Of a stretch of 19,133 nt of DNA, positions 1 through 8,472 are shown piece by piece; the stretch's first letter is position 1, and every line of letters begins with the position of its first letter. This DNA comes from an uncultured Collinsella sp. GTDB lineage: Bacteria > Actinomycetota > Coriobacteriia > Coriobacteriales > Coriobacteriaceae. The notes under the pieces were generated by a model. It had not been told where the DNA came from, did not search any database, and saw nothing but the letters and a program-made list of their open reading frames with translations. The stretch spans positions 1-19,133 of the forward strand of contig UQTD01000036.1 in the NCBI GenBank assembly GCA_900543845.1, given 5' to 3'. The position numbers were made by a program, and so were the translations under genes.

Positions 1-1
1 T

Positions 2-90
2 CGGCGCTTCGCGCCTGCTGCCTGAGGGGACTGTGGGGCGCCGCCGGCAGCTGCGGCGCTTCGCGCTTGCTGCCTGAGGTGACTTTGGGG
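2..90. repeat. Two-copy 37-nt direct repeat, GC-rich
   Basis: Positions 2-38 and 54-90 are the same 37-nt unit with three mismatches, offset by 52 nt. Each unit contains CGGCGCTTCGCGC followed by TGCTGCCTGAGG and ends in GGGG. No reading frame here looks coding. It may be the edge of a longer tandem array lying left of the window. Confidence 0.6.
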
Positions 91-104
91 TTGGGGTGAA
101 TCGG

Positions 105-280
105 GGTCTAATACTTTTCCGTGAAGTGAACGACCTTATTTGGACCCCCGAAGCATTGGCATATTTTGATTGCTATTTCCTGCGGTTTTGCAGCGCGAAT
201 CCTGCGGTTTTTTGGTCTAAAGGCGCGGATGCTCTGGGGCTTCGTTTTTACTCGTTCACTTCTCGGGAAAGTATTAGAGC
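105..280. repeat. 176-bp element bounded by imperfect inverted repeats
   Basis: Positions 105-133 and 252-280 are 29-nt inverted repeats with 26 matches, built around CTAATACTTT and AAGTGAACGA. Inside, TCCTGCGGTTTT occurs twice (178-189 and 200-211). A second 9-bp inverted pair, GGGGCTTCG at 236-244 and CGAAGCCCC at 309-317, straddles the right arm. The segment is more AT-rich than the genes around it and has no convincing coding frame. It resembles a miniature inverted-repeat element or a decayed mobile fragment. Positions 281-430 show nothing further. Confidence 0.45.
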
Positions 281-443
281 TCAGCTGATAGAGGTACCGC
301 TCTGGCGTCGAAGCCCCGCGTCTTCTTCGCTTGATTGGGGAAAACAGCCTCGTTTAAGTAATTGCGAGCCCACCCAGATGTATCTGTGGGGTTGTCTGCA
401 CAATTCGCGGTATTATGTTGCGGAGTTTTGAAAGGAGCCGCTG

Positions 444-1022
444 GTGGTCACGACGACGTTTGCTTCGCCTTTGGGCGAAATATTGCTTGCCGCTGATGGC
501 CGCGGTCTGACGGGGCTTTGGTTTGAGGGGCAGGAGCACTTTGGCTCCACGCTTCTCAAAGAAGATCCCGAACATGTTGAAGGCGCTGATGCAGTTTCCG
601 GTACTGGCGGCATGTCGTCGGTGAGTCCGGCAAATGGCGCGGCTTCTTCGGTGCTTGAGCGTTCTTGGGCTTGGCTGAATGCTTATTTTGCGGGGCAGGA
701 GCCTCGGTTTACGCCGCCGTTGCATATGATTGGTACGGCGTTTCAGCGCGAGGTTTGGTTTGAGCTGCTTTCTATCCCGCGTGGCGAGGTCGCTACGTAT
801 GGTGAGATCGCCCAGCGTGTTGCGGCTCGACATCGTGTACCGGGAAACGAAGCACCCGTTGTGTCTCCTCGTGCGGTGGGGGCTGCGGTCGCGCGTAATC
901 CCATTTCGATTATCGTGCCGTGCCATCGCGTGGTTGCCGCCGACGGCTCGCTCAACGGATATGCCGGCGGCCTCGACCGCAAGGAGTGGCTGCTTCGGCT
1001 TGAGGGCGCGTACGAGGAGTAA
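444..1022 (+). CDS. ogt: Methylated-DNA--protein-cysteine S-methyltransferase
   Basis: This is a suicide DNA-repair protein that transfers alkyl groups from O6-alkylguanine to its own cysteine. The active-site motif IIVPCHRVV places the acceptor cysteine at residue 160. The downstream NGYAGGLDRKEWLL block and the upstream GTAFQREVW and RGEVATYGEIA blocks are standard for the C-terminal MGMT/Ogt domain. The N-terminal part (residues 1-85) is the weakly conserved ribonuclease-like domain. At 192 aa it is longer than the usual 160-175 aa because of two extra stretches, about 40-70 and 127-142. The GTG start has AAAGGAG at 431-437, six bases upstream. It appears to be a single-gene unit, and I see no Ada-type regulatory domain. 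Confidence 0.92.
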   Translation: MVTTTFASPLGEILLAADGRGLTGLWFEGQEHFGSTLLKEDPEHVEGADAVSGTGGMSSVSPANGAASSVLERSWAWLNAYFAGQEPRFTPPLHMIGTAFQREVWFELLSIPRGEVATYGEIAQRVAARHRVPGNEAPVVSPRAVGAAVARNPISIIVPCHRVVAADGSLNGYAGGLDRKEWLLRLEGAYEE

Positions 1023-1115
1023 CGCTCGAACACTTTGCATAGCCAAGACGCCGTGAAAGAACGAGTCGCCGTCTTTTCGCGACCGGCATGCGTCCAAGCG
1101 CTCGGCATCTGCGCC

Positions 1116-1206
1116 TTAAGTTTGGTTAAGCCAAATCCTGCGTATTTGAAAACGCGCAGGTTGAGCCGCTAAGGCTGCGCTAAGGCAGCTTTCGGTGCGC
1201 TATTAT
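1116..1206 (+). promoter_or_regulatory. Probable promoter with OmpR-type direct repeats upstream of the response regulator
   Basis: GCTAAGG recurs with an 11-nt period at 1168-1178 and 1179-1189, the spacing typical of OmpR/PhoB half-sites. A further TTAAG pair with 10-nt period lies at 1116-1120 and 1126-1130. A TATTAT -10-like hexamer sits at 1201-1206, and no good -35 is present where the second 11-mer lies. That fits a promoter activated by a response regulator, perhaps autoregulation by the next gene. This is inferred from spacing only. Confidence 0.4.
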
Positions 1207-1250
1207 CGGCAGTATCGAAACCTGTATTTCCATGCGCCAAAGGAGCAACT

Positions 1251-1934
1251 GTGAAGCTGATGCTTGCCGAGGACGAACCCGGCCTCTCCCGCGCCCTTAC
1301 CGCGATTCTTCAACATAGCGACTACGAGGTCGACACCGCCCTCGACGGTCTGACGGCGCTCGAATATCTGCTCGCCAACGACTATGACGCCGCAATCCTA
1401 GATATCATGATGCCCGGCATGGATGGCATCGAGGTGCTCAAACGCACGCGTGAAGCCGGCAAACGCCTGCCCATCATCATGCTCACGGCAAAAAGCGAGG
1501 TGTCCGATAAGGTCGAGGGTCTGGATGCCGGTGCCAACGATTACCTGACCAAGCCGTTTGCCGCCAAGGAATTGCTTGCGCGTATTCGTGCCATGACGCG
1601 TGCCGCGACGGCAATTGACGCCACGACGCTCAGCGTGGGCAACGTGCGTCTCGACACGGCATCGTGCACGCTCGTTGGCCCTTTGGGCGAGGAGCACCTG
1701 GCCAATCGTGAGTTTCAGCTTATGGAGCTCTTTATGCGCAACGCCGGCACGCGCATGCCCACCGAGCGTCTGATGCTCGGGGTTTGGGGTGAGGACGCGC
1801 CCGAAGGCGCCAACGTGGTGTGGGTCTATATCTCCTACCTGCGCAAAAAGCTGGCAGCGCTGGGTGCCGACGTGGCCATCCGCGCGTCGCGCAATCAGGG
1901 ATATTCGCTCGAGGTTGTCGAGGAGGGCGAATAA
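1251..1934 (+). CDS. OmpR/PhoB-family response regulator
   Basis: This is a 227-aa cytoplasmic transcription regulator, probably phosphorylated by the kinase encoded next to it. The receiver domain (about 1-118) has the acidic pair E7/D8, the phosphoacceptor D51 in AILDIMMPGMDG, the switch T79 in IIMLTAK and K101 in LTKPF. The C-terminal winged-helix domain (about 125-223) has the expected LANREFQLMELFMRN, VWVYISYLRKKL and RNQGYSLE segments. The GTG start is preceded by AAAGGAG at 1239-1245. It ends two bases before the kinase start, so the two are surely co-transcribed. The specific stimulus and target genes cannot be read from the sequence, but the ABC transporter genes downstream are obvious candidates. 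Confidence 0.94.
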   Translation: MKLMLAEDEPGLSRALTAILQHSDYEVDTALDGLTALEYLLANDYDAAILDIMMPGMDGIEVLKRTREAGKRLPIIMLTAKSEVSDKVEGLDAGANDYLTKPFAAKELLARIRAMTRAATAIDATTLSVGNVRLDTASCTLVGPLGEEHLANREFQLMELFMRNAGTRMPTERLMLGVWGEDAPEGANVVWVYISYLRKKLAALGADVAIRASRNQGYSLEVVEEGE

Positions 1935-1936
1935 GC

Positions 1937-3304
1937 GTGAGCGCGAGCGCGTGGCGGAAGCGCGCGACGGCAAAGCTTGGCATGGGTGCTGACTCGGGTA
2001 ATCCGGGACGCTCCGACACAGCTAGCGCAATGGGACGTCGTCTGCGTCGCAAGTTTATCCTCGTTGCCATGGGCGCCGTGACCGTGGTGCTCACGCTCAT
2101 CATCGCCGGCATCAACATCGTCAATTATTCGCATGTCTGCAAGATGGCCGACGCTCGCCTGGACTATATCCTGGCGGGCAAGGACGGTTTCGATTGGGGG
2201 GACGAGCCTAAAGACGATCCCGCTAATGGCAAGGATGCCGGCGATAGCCAAGCGGGCGTTCGCATCAGGCACTTCGAAGGCATGACGGCGGAGTCTCCCT
2301 TCGACACGCGCTACTTTACGGTGTCGATCGCCGGTGGGCAGGTGACCGATGTCAACACGGCCCGCATTGCCGCGGTGGGCGCCAAGCGTGCTGCACGCAT
2401 CGCTGCAGGACTATATTCCAAGGGTTGGACCTCGGGCTTTTCTGGTAACTACCGCTATACGGTTACGGTTCAAGGCGATGAGACCACCTATGTGTTCGTG
2501 GACTGCTCGCGTGAGCTTGCAAGCTTTCATTCGTTTTTGAGCGCGAGCGTGGCGATCAGTTGCATTGGCTGGCTGGCGGTGCTGGCAATTGTGGCGGGTG
2601 CCTCGGGCGCGGTGATTCGACCGATGGTCGAGAGCTACAGTAAGCAAAAGCGCTTTATTACCGATGCAAGCCACGAAATCAAGACGCCGCTGGCTGTAAT
2701 TGACGCCGCCAATGAGGTGCAAGAGATCGAGAGCGGCGAGAGCGAGTGGACGCAGAGCATTCACGAGCAGGTCGCGCGGCTGACGGCGCTGACGGAGCGT
2801 CTGGTGTTCCTGGCGCGTATGGACGAGGGTTCGGCCGGCTTTACCATGACATCGATCGATCTTTCAGAGGCAGTGGACAAGGCTACGGCACCGTTTGAAT
2901 CGGTGGCGGTTTCGCACGGAAAGCGGCTGTCGACGTCGATCGCAAGCGGTGTGCGGGCCCATGCCGATGCCGCGGCAGTGGCGCAGGTTGTTGAGCTGCT
3001 GCTGGACAACGCCACACGCTACGCAAGCGAGGGCAGCGTGATTGAGCTGAGCCTGCGCGCCGTTTCACGCGGTGCGGGCAAAGGCTCGGCCGAGCTTGTC
3101 GTATCGAACGCCGTGGACGAGCTGCCCGAAGGCGACCTGGACCGATTGTTCGACCGCTTCTATCGTGCAGACGTATCGCGCAGCTCCAAGACGGGCGGCT
3201 CGGGCGTGGGCCTATCCGTTGTGCGTGCCATCGCCGAGGCCCATGGCGGGAGCGCTTCCGTCTGCGGCCACAGCAACCAGATCACCTTCACTGTCCGCCT
3301 CTAA
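1937..3304 (+). CDS. Sensor histidine kinase
   Basis: This is a 455-aa inner-membrane histidine kinase. A TM helix at about residues 40-62 and a second at about 201-225 enclose an extracytoplasmic sensor region of roughly 137 residues that matches no domain I recognise. The H box FITDASHEIKTPLAV carries the phosphorylated H246. The ATPase domain has the N box ELLLDNATRYA, an F-box-like LFDRFYRAD and the G2 box GGSGVGLSVVRAIAEAHGG. The reading frame is open further upstream, but the GTG at 1937 is the best start. It lies two bases after the regulator stop, with AGGAGG at 1921-1926. ATG codons at 1982 and 2030 are alternatives. The C-terminus abuts a REP-like hairpin that begins in the stop codon. 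Confidence 0.92.
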   Translation: MSASAWRKRATAKLGMGADSGNPGRSDTASAMGRRLRRKFILVAMGAVTVVLTLIIAGINIVNYSHVCKMADARLDYILAGKDGFDWGDEPKDDPANGKDAGDSQAGVRIRHFEGMTAESPFDTRYFTVSIAGGQVTDVNTARIAAVGAKRAARIAAGLYSKGWTSGFSGNYRYTVTVQGDETTYVFVDCSRELASFHSFLSASVAISCIGWLAVLAIVAGASGAVIRPMVESYSKQKRFITDASHEIKTPLAVIDAANEVQEIESGESEWTQSIHEQVARLTALTERLVFLARMDEGSAGFTMTSIDLSEAVDKATAPFESVAVSHGKRLSTSIASGVRAHADAAAVAQVVELLLDNATRYASEGSVIELSLRAVSRGAGKGSAELVVSNAVDELPEGDLDRLFDRFYRADVSRSSKTGGSGVGLSVVRAIAEAHGGSASVCGHSNQITFTVRL

Positions 3305-3340
3305 AACCTACTAAAATAAACCTGTCCCTTTTTGGTCGGT
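3302..3340 (-). repeat. REP-like hairpin, copy 1 (minus orientation)
   Basis: Read on the minus strand, this matches the element at 15821-15860: CCAAAAAGGGACAGGTTTA followed by TTTT and AGGTTTTA. It starts in the TAA stop codon of the histidine kinase. The arms are less perfect than in the other two copies, but the AAAGGGACAGGTT core is intact. Confidence 0.65.
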
Positions 3341-3389
3341 GCGAAATGGGTAATACTAAGGAGTTATCCGACCAGATGGGAATTAATCG

Positions 3390-4091
3390 ATGGCTTATAT
3401 CGAATTCAAAGACGTCATCAAGGCGTACGGCGAGGGCGATGCCCGCATTCACGCGCTCGACGGCGCGAGCTTTACCGTTGAGCGCGGTGAGCTCGCCATT
3501 ATCCTGGGCGCCTCGGGTGCCGGCAAGACCACGGCGCTCAACATCCTGGGCGGCATGGATACGGTAACCTCCGGCACCGTGACGGTGGACGGGCGCGACG
3601 TGAGCTCCGCCAACGAGGCGCAGCTCGTGGAATACCGCCGTGCCGACGTCGGCTTTGTCTTCCAGTTCTACAATCTGGTCCCCAACCTGACGGCGCTCGA
3701 AAATGTCGAGCTTGCGGCGCAGATTTGCCCCGATTCGCTCGATGCCGAACAGACGCTTCGCCAGGTTGGCCTGGGCGGGCGCCTCGCCAACTTTCCGGCG
3801 CAGCTTTCGGGCGGCGAGCAGCAGCGCGTGTCCATTGCACGCGCACTGGCCAAGAATCCCAAGCTGCTCCTGTGCGACGAGCCCACGGGTGCACTCGACT
3901 ACAAAACCGGTAAGCAGATTTTGCAGCTGTTGCAGGATACCTGCCGCAAGCAGGGCATTACGGTCATCATCATCACGCACAACTCCGCGCTCGCGCCCAT
4001 GGCCGATCGTCTGATCCGCTTTAAGAGTGGTCGCGTGGAGAGCGAGACAGTTCAACAAAATCCCGTGCCTATCGAGACGATCGAGTGGTAG
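3390..4091 (+). CDS. ABC transporter ATP-binding protein (MacB/LolD type)
   Basis: This is a 233-aa cytoplasmic ATPase expected to power the permease encoded immediately downstream. It has Walker A GASGAGKTT (40-48), the Q-loop at FQFYNLVPNL (Q92), the signature LSGGEQQRVSIARAL (from 139), Walker B LLLCDE with catalytic E164, the D-loop ALD and the switch H197 in IITHN. Length and motif spacing match the MacB/LolD/FtsE group, which works mechanically on envelope substrates rather than as a classic importer. The start ATG has no strong Shine-Dalgarno. An AAGGAG lies at 3358-3363, which is too far upstream. Its 3' end overlaps the alternative GTG start frame of the permease gene. Confidence 0.93.
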   Translation: MAYIEFKDVIKAYGEGDARIHALDGASFTVERGELAIILGASGAGKTTALNILGGMDTVTSGTVTVDGRDVSSANEAQLVEYRRADVGFVFQFYNLVPNLTALENVELAAQICPDSLDAEQTLRQVGLGGRLANFPAQLSGGEQQRVSIARALAKNPKLLLCDEPTGALDYKTGKQILQLLQDTCRKQGITVIIITHNSALAPMADRLIRFKSGRVESETVQQNPVPIETIEW

Positions 4092-4096
4092 CGCCC

Positions 4097-6862
4097 ATGG
4101 ACCAAGATCGCCAAAACAGCCAGCGCCGCGACGCGCAGAACGCGGAGTGCGAGCAGGATTTTACGACCTACCGCACTGCTCAAAGCTCAAACGATATGGT
4201 CCCGACGGTTTTTCGCCGTGGCATCTACCGCACAATCCGAGGCAGTCTTAAGCGCTTCTTGTCAATTGTGGTCATCACCGCGCTTGGCGTGAGCGTGATG
4301 TGCGGCCTTAAGGCGGGCTGCGAGGATCTGCGCGATTCGGTTGACGCCTACTTTGACCAGCAGAGTGTCTATGACATTAACGTGCAGTCGACCTATGGCC
4401 TTACACGCGACGATCTTGCGGCTATCCAAGAGGTCGACGGCGTCGAGACGGCCGAGGGCATCTACACCGAGACCGCCTACACCGCCGTGGGCACAACGCG
4501 CGAGCGCGTGGTCGTACAGAGCCTTTCCAAGGAGAATATCGATCAGCCGGTGCTGGTGAGCGGCGATTTGCCCGAGAGTGCCGGTGAGGTTGCGGTGACA
4601 TCGAAGTTCCTGAAGGCTTCGGGCAAAAAGCTCGGCGATACCGTGAGCTTTGCCGCCAATGACGCTAGCTCGTCGAACCAAAGCGCCAAGGACCAGTTTG
4701 CCGCGGGCGATTACACAATTACGGCCGAGGTCCTCGATCCCACCGATGTGAGCTCCGACTCGACCGTCAACGACTTTCGCGCTGCTTCGGCTGCGGACTA
4801 TAAGTTCTATGTGAGCGAGGATGCCGCGACATCTGCCTCCTACTCCGCCGTCCGCGTGATCGTCGAGGGAGCCAAGAGCCTCAACTCCTATTCCGATGCC
4901 TACACGGCAAAGATCAACGAGGTCAAGAGCAATATCGAGGAGATCCGCGATGAGCGCGAGAAGGCACGTGTTCAGGAACTGACGGTCGACACGCCGGCAA
5001 GCTTGGATGCGGCTGAGCGCCAGACGAATATGCTCTTTGGGATAGAGCAGGACAACATCAATCGCATGGCCGAGGGCAGCGAGGAGCGCGTTCAGGCACA
5101 GGCCGATTTGAACCAGCGCCGCGCAGCCGCCGACCAGCAATTTGCCGATGCCCGTACCGAGCTTTCCGATCTGGGCGAATGCACTTGGTACATCCAGGAC
5201 CGCGTTAACATCGCAAGCTACTCGAGCGTGGAGAGCGACAGCTCTTCGATTGAAGCCATCGCCACGGTTTTCCCGTTCATCTTCTTTATCGTCGCCGTGC
5301 TCATTAGCCTTACCACCGCCACGCGCATGGTCGAGGAGGAGCGCACGCTCATTGGTCTGTACAAGGCGCTCGGCTATTCACGCGGGCGTATCCTGTCCAA
5401 ATACGTGAACTATTCACTGTGGGCTTGTCTGATCGGCGGCGTGCTTGGCAACATTGTCGGATTTGTGGGCCTACCACTGTTCCTGTTCACGGTGTTCGAC
5501 GACATGTACTCACTGCCCCAGATGCTGCTTTCGTACGACATCGTGTCCTCAATCGTCTCGGTGGCGCTGTTTGCCGTGGGCGTGGTGGGCGCCACGATTA
5601 TCGCCTGCCGCCACGAGATGGCCGAGACCCCAGCCTCGCTCATGCGTCCCAAGGCCCCGCGTGCCGGCTCGCGCATTTTGCTTGAGCGCATCGGCTTTAT
5701 CTGGCACCGTATGGGCTTTTTGAACAAGGTGGCGGCGCGTAACCTGTTCCGCTACAAAAAGCGTGCCCTTATGACCATCTTTGGTATCGCCGGCTGCACG
5801 GCGCTCGTGATCTGCGCTCTGGGCATCCGTGATACGTCGATATCGCTTTCGCCCAAACAGTACGGGCATATCACGCGCTACGACTTGCTGGCGGTCGCCA
5901 ATCCCGACGACTTTACGCAGACGTGTGCGGCGCTCGACGAGCGAAGCGCGGTCAAGGATTCCGGTGTGACCGTGACTTCGACGCTGCCGATTACGACCGA
6001 TAACGTCACCTTTACATTTGGCGGCAAAAGCGAGACAGTGCTGTTAATCGTGGTGCCCGATGACCGTGTGAACGATCTGGACGACTACGTGCGCCTTGAG
6101 GACGAGTCCAAAGAGTCGCTGTCTTTGCGTGACGGAGATGTGTATCTGAGCAAGAGTTCACAGCTGGCGCTGGGGATTCAGCCGGGTGATACGGCGCACG
6201 TCCAGGATTCGTCGCTCAATGTTGCCAAGGTCAAAGTCAGCGACATTTCGCTCAACTATCTTGGCAACACACTCTATATGACGCAGGGCACCTATGAGCG
6301 CGCGTTCGGTCGAAGCGCGCGCCTTAACGGTGTCCTTGCGTTGCTGAAGGGCTCGTCGGCCGACCAGATTGCGTTTAGCAAGAAGATTAAGAGTGACGGC
6401 TGGCTTACGATTTCGAGTACGGCCGAGCATCAGGCGAACGCTGATGCGAACTTTACGATTATCAATTCGGTCGTGGCGCTCGTGACCTTTATGGCGGCGT
6501 GCCTGTCGTTTGTGGTTGTGTTTACACTGTCCAACACGAATATCTCCGAGCGCGAGCGCGAGCTGGCGACCATTAAGGTGCTGGGCTTCCGCCGTGGCGA
6601 GGTGCACCACTACGTCAACAAGGAGACGTTAATCCTCACGGCAATTGGCGCCGCGCTGGGCGTGCCGCTGGGTAGCCTGCTGGCCGAGAGCTTTACGTAC
6701 ATTCTGCAGATGCCGTCGCTCTACTTTGACGTTGAGGTCCAGCCGCTGAGTTATGTGCTCGCCGTAGTACTTTCCTTTGTCTTTACGTTTATCGTCAACC
6801 TCACTACCAATCGCACCCTCAATAGGATCGACATGGTCGGCGCCCTCAAGAGCGCCGAGTAA
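4097..6862 (+). CDS. ABC transporter permease, duplicated FtsX/MacB type
   Basis: This 921-aa membrane protein has two FtsX-like halves. Predicted helices lie near residues 54-70, 388-407, 437-465 and 481-502, then again near 555-575, 790-812, 843-862 and 885-904. The repeated 1+3 pattern leaves two large outside loops of about 315 and 214 residues. The first loop contains a charged, probably coiled-coil stretch at about 270-350 (KSNIEEIRDEREKARVQEL). Both halves carry the family motif ERTLIGLYKALGYSRG or ERELATIKVLGFRRGE after the core helix. The ATG at 4097 lies five bases after the ATPase stop. A GTG at 4085 is in frame, and M34 is a later alternative. With the ATPase it forms a complete two-gene transporter beside a two-component system. 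The substrate is unknown; peptides, lipids or lipoproteins are all possible for this family. Confidence 0.9.
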   Translation: MDQDRQNSQRRDAQNAECEQDFTTYRTAQSSNDMVPTVFRRGIYRTIRGSLKRFLSIVVITALGVSVMCGLKAGCEDLRDSVDAYFDQQSVYDINVQSTYGLTRDDLAAIQEVDGVETAEGIYTETAYTAVGTTRERVVVQSLSKENIDQPVLVSGDLPESAGEVAVTSKFLKASGKKLGDTVSFAANDASSSNQSAKDQFAAGDYTITAEVLDPTDVSSDSTVNDFRAASAADYKFYVSEDAATSASYSAVRVIVEGAKSLNSYSDAYTAKINEVKSNIEEIRDEREKARVQELTVDTPASLDAAERQTNMLFGIEQDNINRMAEGSEERVQAQADLNQRRAAADQQFADARTELSDLGECTWYIQDRVNIASYSSVESDSSSIEAIATVFPFIFFIVAVLISLTTATRMVEEERTLIGLYKALGYSRGRILSKYVNYSLWACLIGGVLGNIVGFVGLPLFLFTVFDDMYSLPQMLLSYDIVSSIVSVALFAVGVVGATIIACRHEMAETPASLMRPKAPRAGSRILLERIGFIWHRMGFLNKVAARNLFRYKKRALMTIFGIAGCTALVICALGIRDTSISLSPKQYGHITRYDLLAVANPDDFTQTCAALDERSAVKDSGVTVTSTLPITTDNVTFTFGGKSETVLLIVVPDDRVNDLDDYVRLEDESKESLSLRDGDVYLSKSSQLALGIQPGDTAHVQDSSLNVAKVKVSDISLNYLGNTLYMTQGTYERAFGRSARLNGVLALLKGSSADQIAFSKKIKSDGWLTISSTAEHQANADANFTIINSVVALVTFMAACLSFVVVFTLSNTNISERERELATIKVLGFRRGEVHHYVNKETLILTAIGAALGVPLGSLLAESFTYILQMPSLYFDVEVQPLSYVLAVVLSFVFTFIVNLTTNRTLNRIDMVGALKSAE

Positions 6863-6902
6863 CCTGTCCTGGGATTCAAGTTCTGGCGAGCTGCCGACGC
6901 GC

Positions 6903-7223
6903 CCACAGCAGTATTTTTGCATAAACTGCCCCGCCAAATGCATATTTCGGTGGGGCGATTGCTTTTTGCCCACAGGTGCCCCAGGGGGCGCCGTGCAAAT
7001 TCCGGAGTATTCAGCATCCCGGGGTCCGCGGGCGCGGGGGCGGGAGTGCAAAACTGCGCTGAAAGCCCCGATTCTGAGTCCCAACGCCTCTAGAGCCGCT
7101 CGTTTTTTACAGGATGCAGCCCATGGTGCCTGCCTTTCGCCCAAAATCCAGTATGCAGGCACCCTCGGCTGCTGAATACTCCCAAAAATGCACGCCGCAT
7201 CCTACCCTAGGCACCTGTGGCTA
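6903..7223 (+). repeat. 320-bp repeat element, copy 1
   Basis: This is about 320 bp, matched in the same orientation at 9212-9532 and starting 41 bases after the permease stop. It opens with a hairpin (6929-6955, CCCCGCC against CGGTGGGG) followed by a T-run, which could serve as a terminator for the permease gene. An inner part (6970-7221) has inverted ends: CCACAGGTGCC at 6970-6980 answers GGCACCTGTGG at 7211-7221, and GGAGTATTCAGCA answers TGCTGAATACTCC further in. No transposase is encoded, so it looks like a non-autonomous, MITE-like or structured intergenic element. Confidence 0.8.
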
Positions 7224-7251
7224 CTCTGCGGGTGCGTGGCCTGATAGTAAG

Positions 7252-7316
7252 TTGCGGTGGAATAGTTCCTGTTTTATGGCTCTGCTATGCCAAACAGGAA
7301 CTATTCCACCGCAACA
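7252..7316. repeat. 65-nt GTTGCGGTG palindrome, copy A
   Basis: A perfect 24-bp inverted repeat: arm 7252-7275 starts GTTGCGGTGGAATAG, arm 7293-7316 ends CTATTCCACCGCAAC, and the loop is 17 nt. Related copies lie at 8473-8536 and 16872-16936. There is no T-run on either side, so it is not a simple terminator. The rest of 7224-7500 shows no gene. A weak hairpin, CGGTAG at 7398-7403 with CTACCG at 7438-7443, is the only other structure there. Confidence 0.85.
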
Positions 7317-7500
7317 TATTGAGAGGGCTCTTGGCTGTTATGCGTACTGACATTTGTCATGAAATGGCAGGCCATTAGGGGTTGCTACTCGTAGTTGCGG
7401 TAGGGTTGGAGCAGATTCTAACTAGAAATGGTGGTCGCTACCGGTTGTTCTCGGCATACTCGGCTCATTCGATTACGGTCGCCACATGAAAGGAACTGCT

Positions 7501-8421
7501 ATGGATCTTGCGATGGCGCAGCGCCTCGTCGATCGCCGCAAAGCCGCCGGTCTTTCCCAAGAGGCTCTTGCTGTCCAGTTGGGTGTAAGCCGCCAGGCTG
7601 TCAGCAAATGGGAACGCAGCGAATCCTCACCCGATACCGATAACCTTATTGCACTCGCCGCGCTGTATGGCGTGTCACTGGATGAGTTGCTATATGGGGA
7701 AGCGGCTAGCGATGTCGACACCTCGGCCGACGATGACGTTGACGCAAATAATTACGACGAGACTGAAGGCACCGAGTCTTCTACCGAGCACGTGGATCCT
7801 GACGGCAAGCCACTTGTCGATATTTCTCTCGCACATGGTATCCACGTTATTGATCCCAACAAAGGCGAAGAGGTCCATGTTGGCTGGGATGGTATCCATG
7901 TGGCTAACAAGCGCAAGGGTGAAGAGGTCCATGTCGGGCCGGGCGGATTGCATATCGATACGCTAGAGGACGATGGACACAGCGTACATACCAATGCCGA
8001 CGGCACCGTTACCATCGACGGCGAGACCTTTTCGAGCTGGAAAGAGGCACACGACAAGCTCGACCATCATGGCAAGCATTTCCACACTAAGCTCGGTCGC
8101 GCATGGAACAAGTTTCCCTTTCCTGTACTTGTCGTCCTCGCCTATCTCGCGCTCGGCATCGTCTGCGGCACGTGGGGCATGGGGCTCTTCCTGGTCTTTC
8201 TGATTCCCGTCTACTATGCGATGGGCGACTTCATCGACCGACGTCATCTATCTAAGCTAATCGGCAGCGTCTATCCAACAGCCGCCATTGCCTGGTTCCT
8301 CTATATGTGGCTTTGCTTGGCGCAGCCCCATCCCGCATGGGTCATCCTCATTACCATCCCAGTTGTCAAAGCGCTCATGCGCTGGTGCCGAAAGCAATGG
8401 AAACGCCGCAAACAAGCCTAA
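7501..8421 (+). CDS. XRE-family regulator with His-rich repeats and C-terminal membrane anchor
   Basis: This 306-aa protein joins a DNA-binding domain to a membrane anchor. The XRE helix-turn-helix spans about 5-63 (LSQEALAVQLGVSRQAVSKW). An acidic linker follows (67-100), then three 18-19-residue repeats at 113-130, 131-148 and 149-167. The first two share KGEEVHVG at 121-128 and 139-146. Fourteen histidines fall between residues 97 and 195, ending in DHHGKHFH. About four TM helices follow (206-224, 226-242, 257-275, 277-293), with a very basic tail. It plausibly senses a membrane or metal signal and acts directly on DNA; that is an inference. The ATG at 7501 has AAAGGAA at 7489-7495. The ATG at 7486 lies before this ribosome site and is less likely. 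It sits between two 320-bp repeats. Confidence 0.85.
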   Translation: MDLAMAQRLVDRRKAAGLSQEALAVQLGVSRQAVSKWERSESSPDTDNLIALAALYGVSLDELLYGEAASDVDTSADDDVDANNYDETEGTESSTEHVDPDGKPLVDISLAHGIHVIDPNKGEEVHVGWDGIHVANKRKGEEVHVGPGGLHIDTLEDDGHSVHTNADGTVTIDGETFSSWKEAHDKLDHHGKHFHTKLGRAWNKFPFPVLVVLAYLALGIVCGTWGMGLFLVFLIPVYYAMGDFIDRRHLSKLIGSVYPTAAIAWFLYMWLCLAQPHPAWVILITIPVVKALMRWCRKQWKRRKQA

Positions 8422-8472
8422 GCCGCTCCAACCCGTCAGCAATGCTTGGCCAATACCGCTCGCCCCTTTCAA

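Noticed and set aside
96..431. Possible 111-aa gene at the left end
   Set aside because: It runs through the inverted-repeat element, has atypical codon use, no ribosome site and no recognisable motif.
3346..3567. Short frame with AAGGAG overlapping the ABC ATPase start
   Set aside because: Its product past the first few residues is an out-of-frame reading of the ATPase gene.
6629..7162. Minus-strand frame in the 320-bp repeat, with a similar one at 9052-9471, both starting MPAYWIL
   Set aside because: The two peptides match at both ends but are frame-shifted relative to each other in the middle. That argues against protein-level selection. Each also runs antisense into a real gene.
7394..7446. 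Fourth GTTGCGGTG-type palindrome
   Set aside because: Only GTTGCGGTA and a 6-bp CGGTAG/CTACCG pair remain. The match to the family is too weak to claim.
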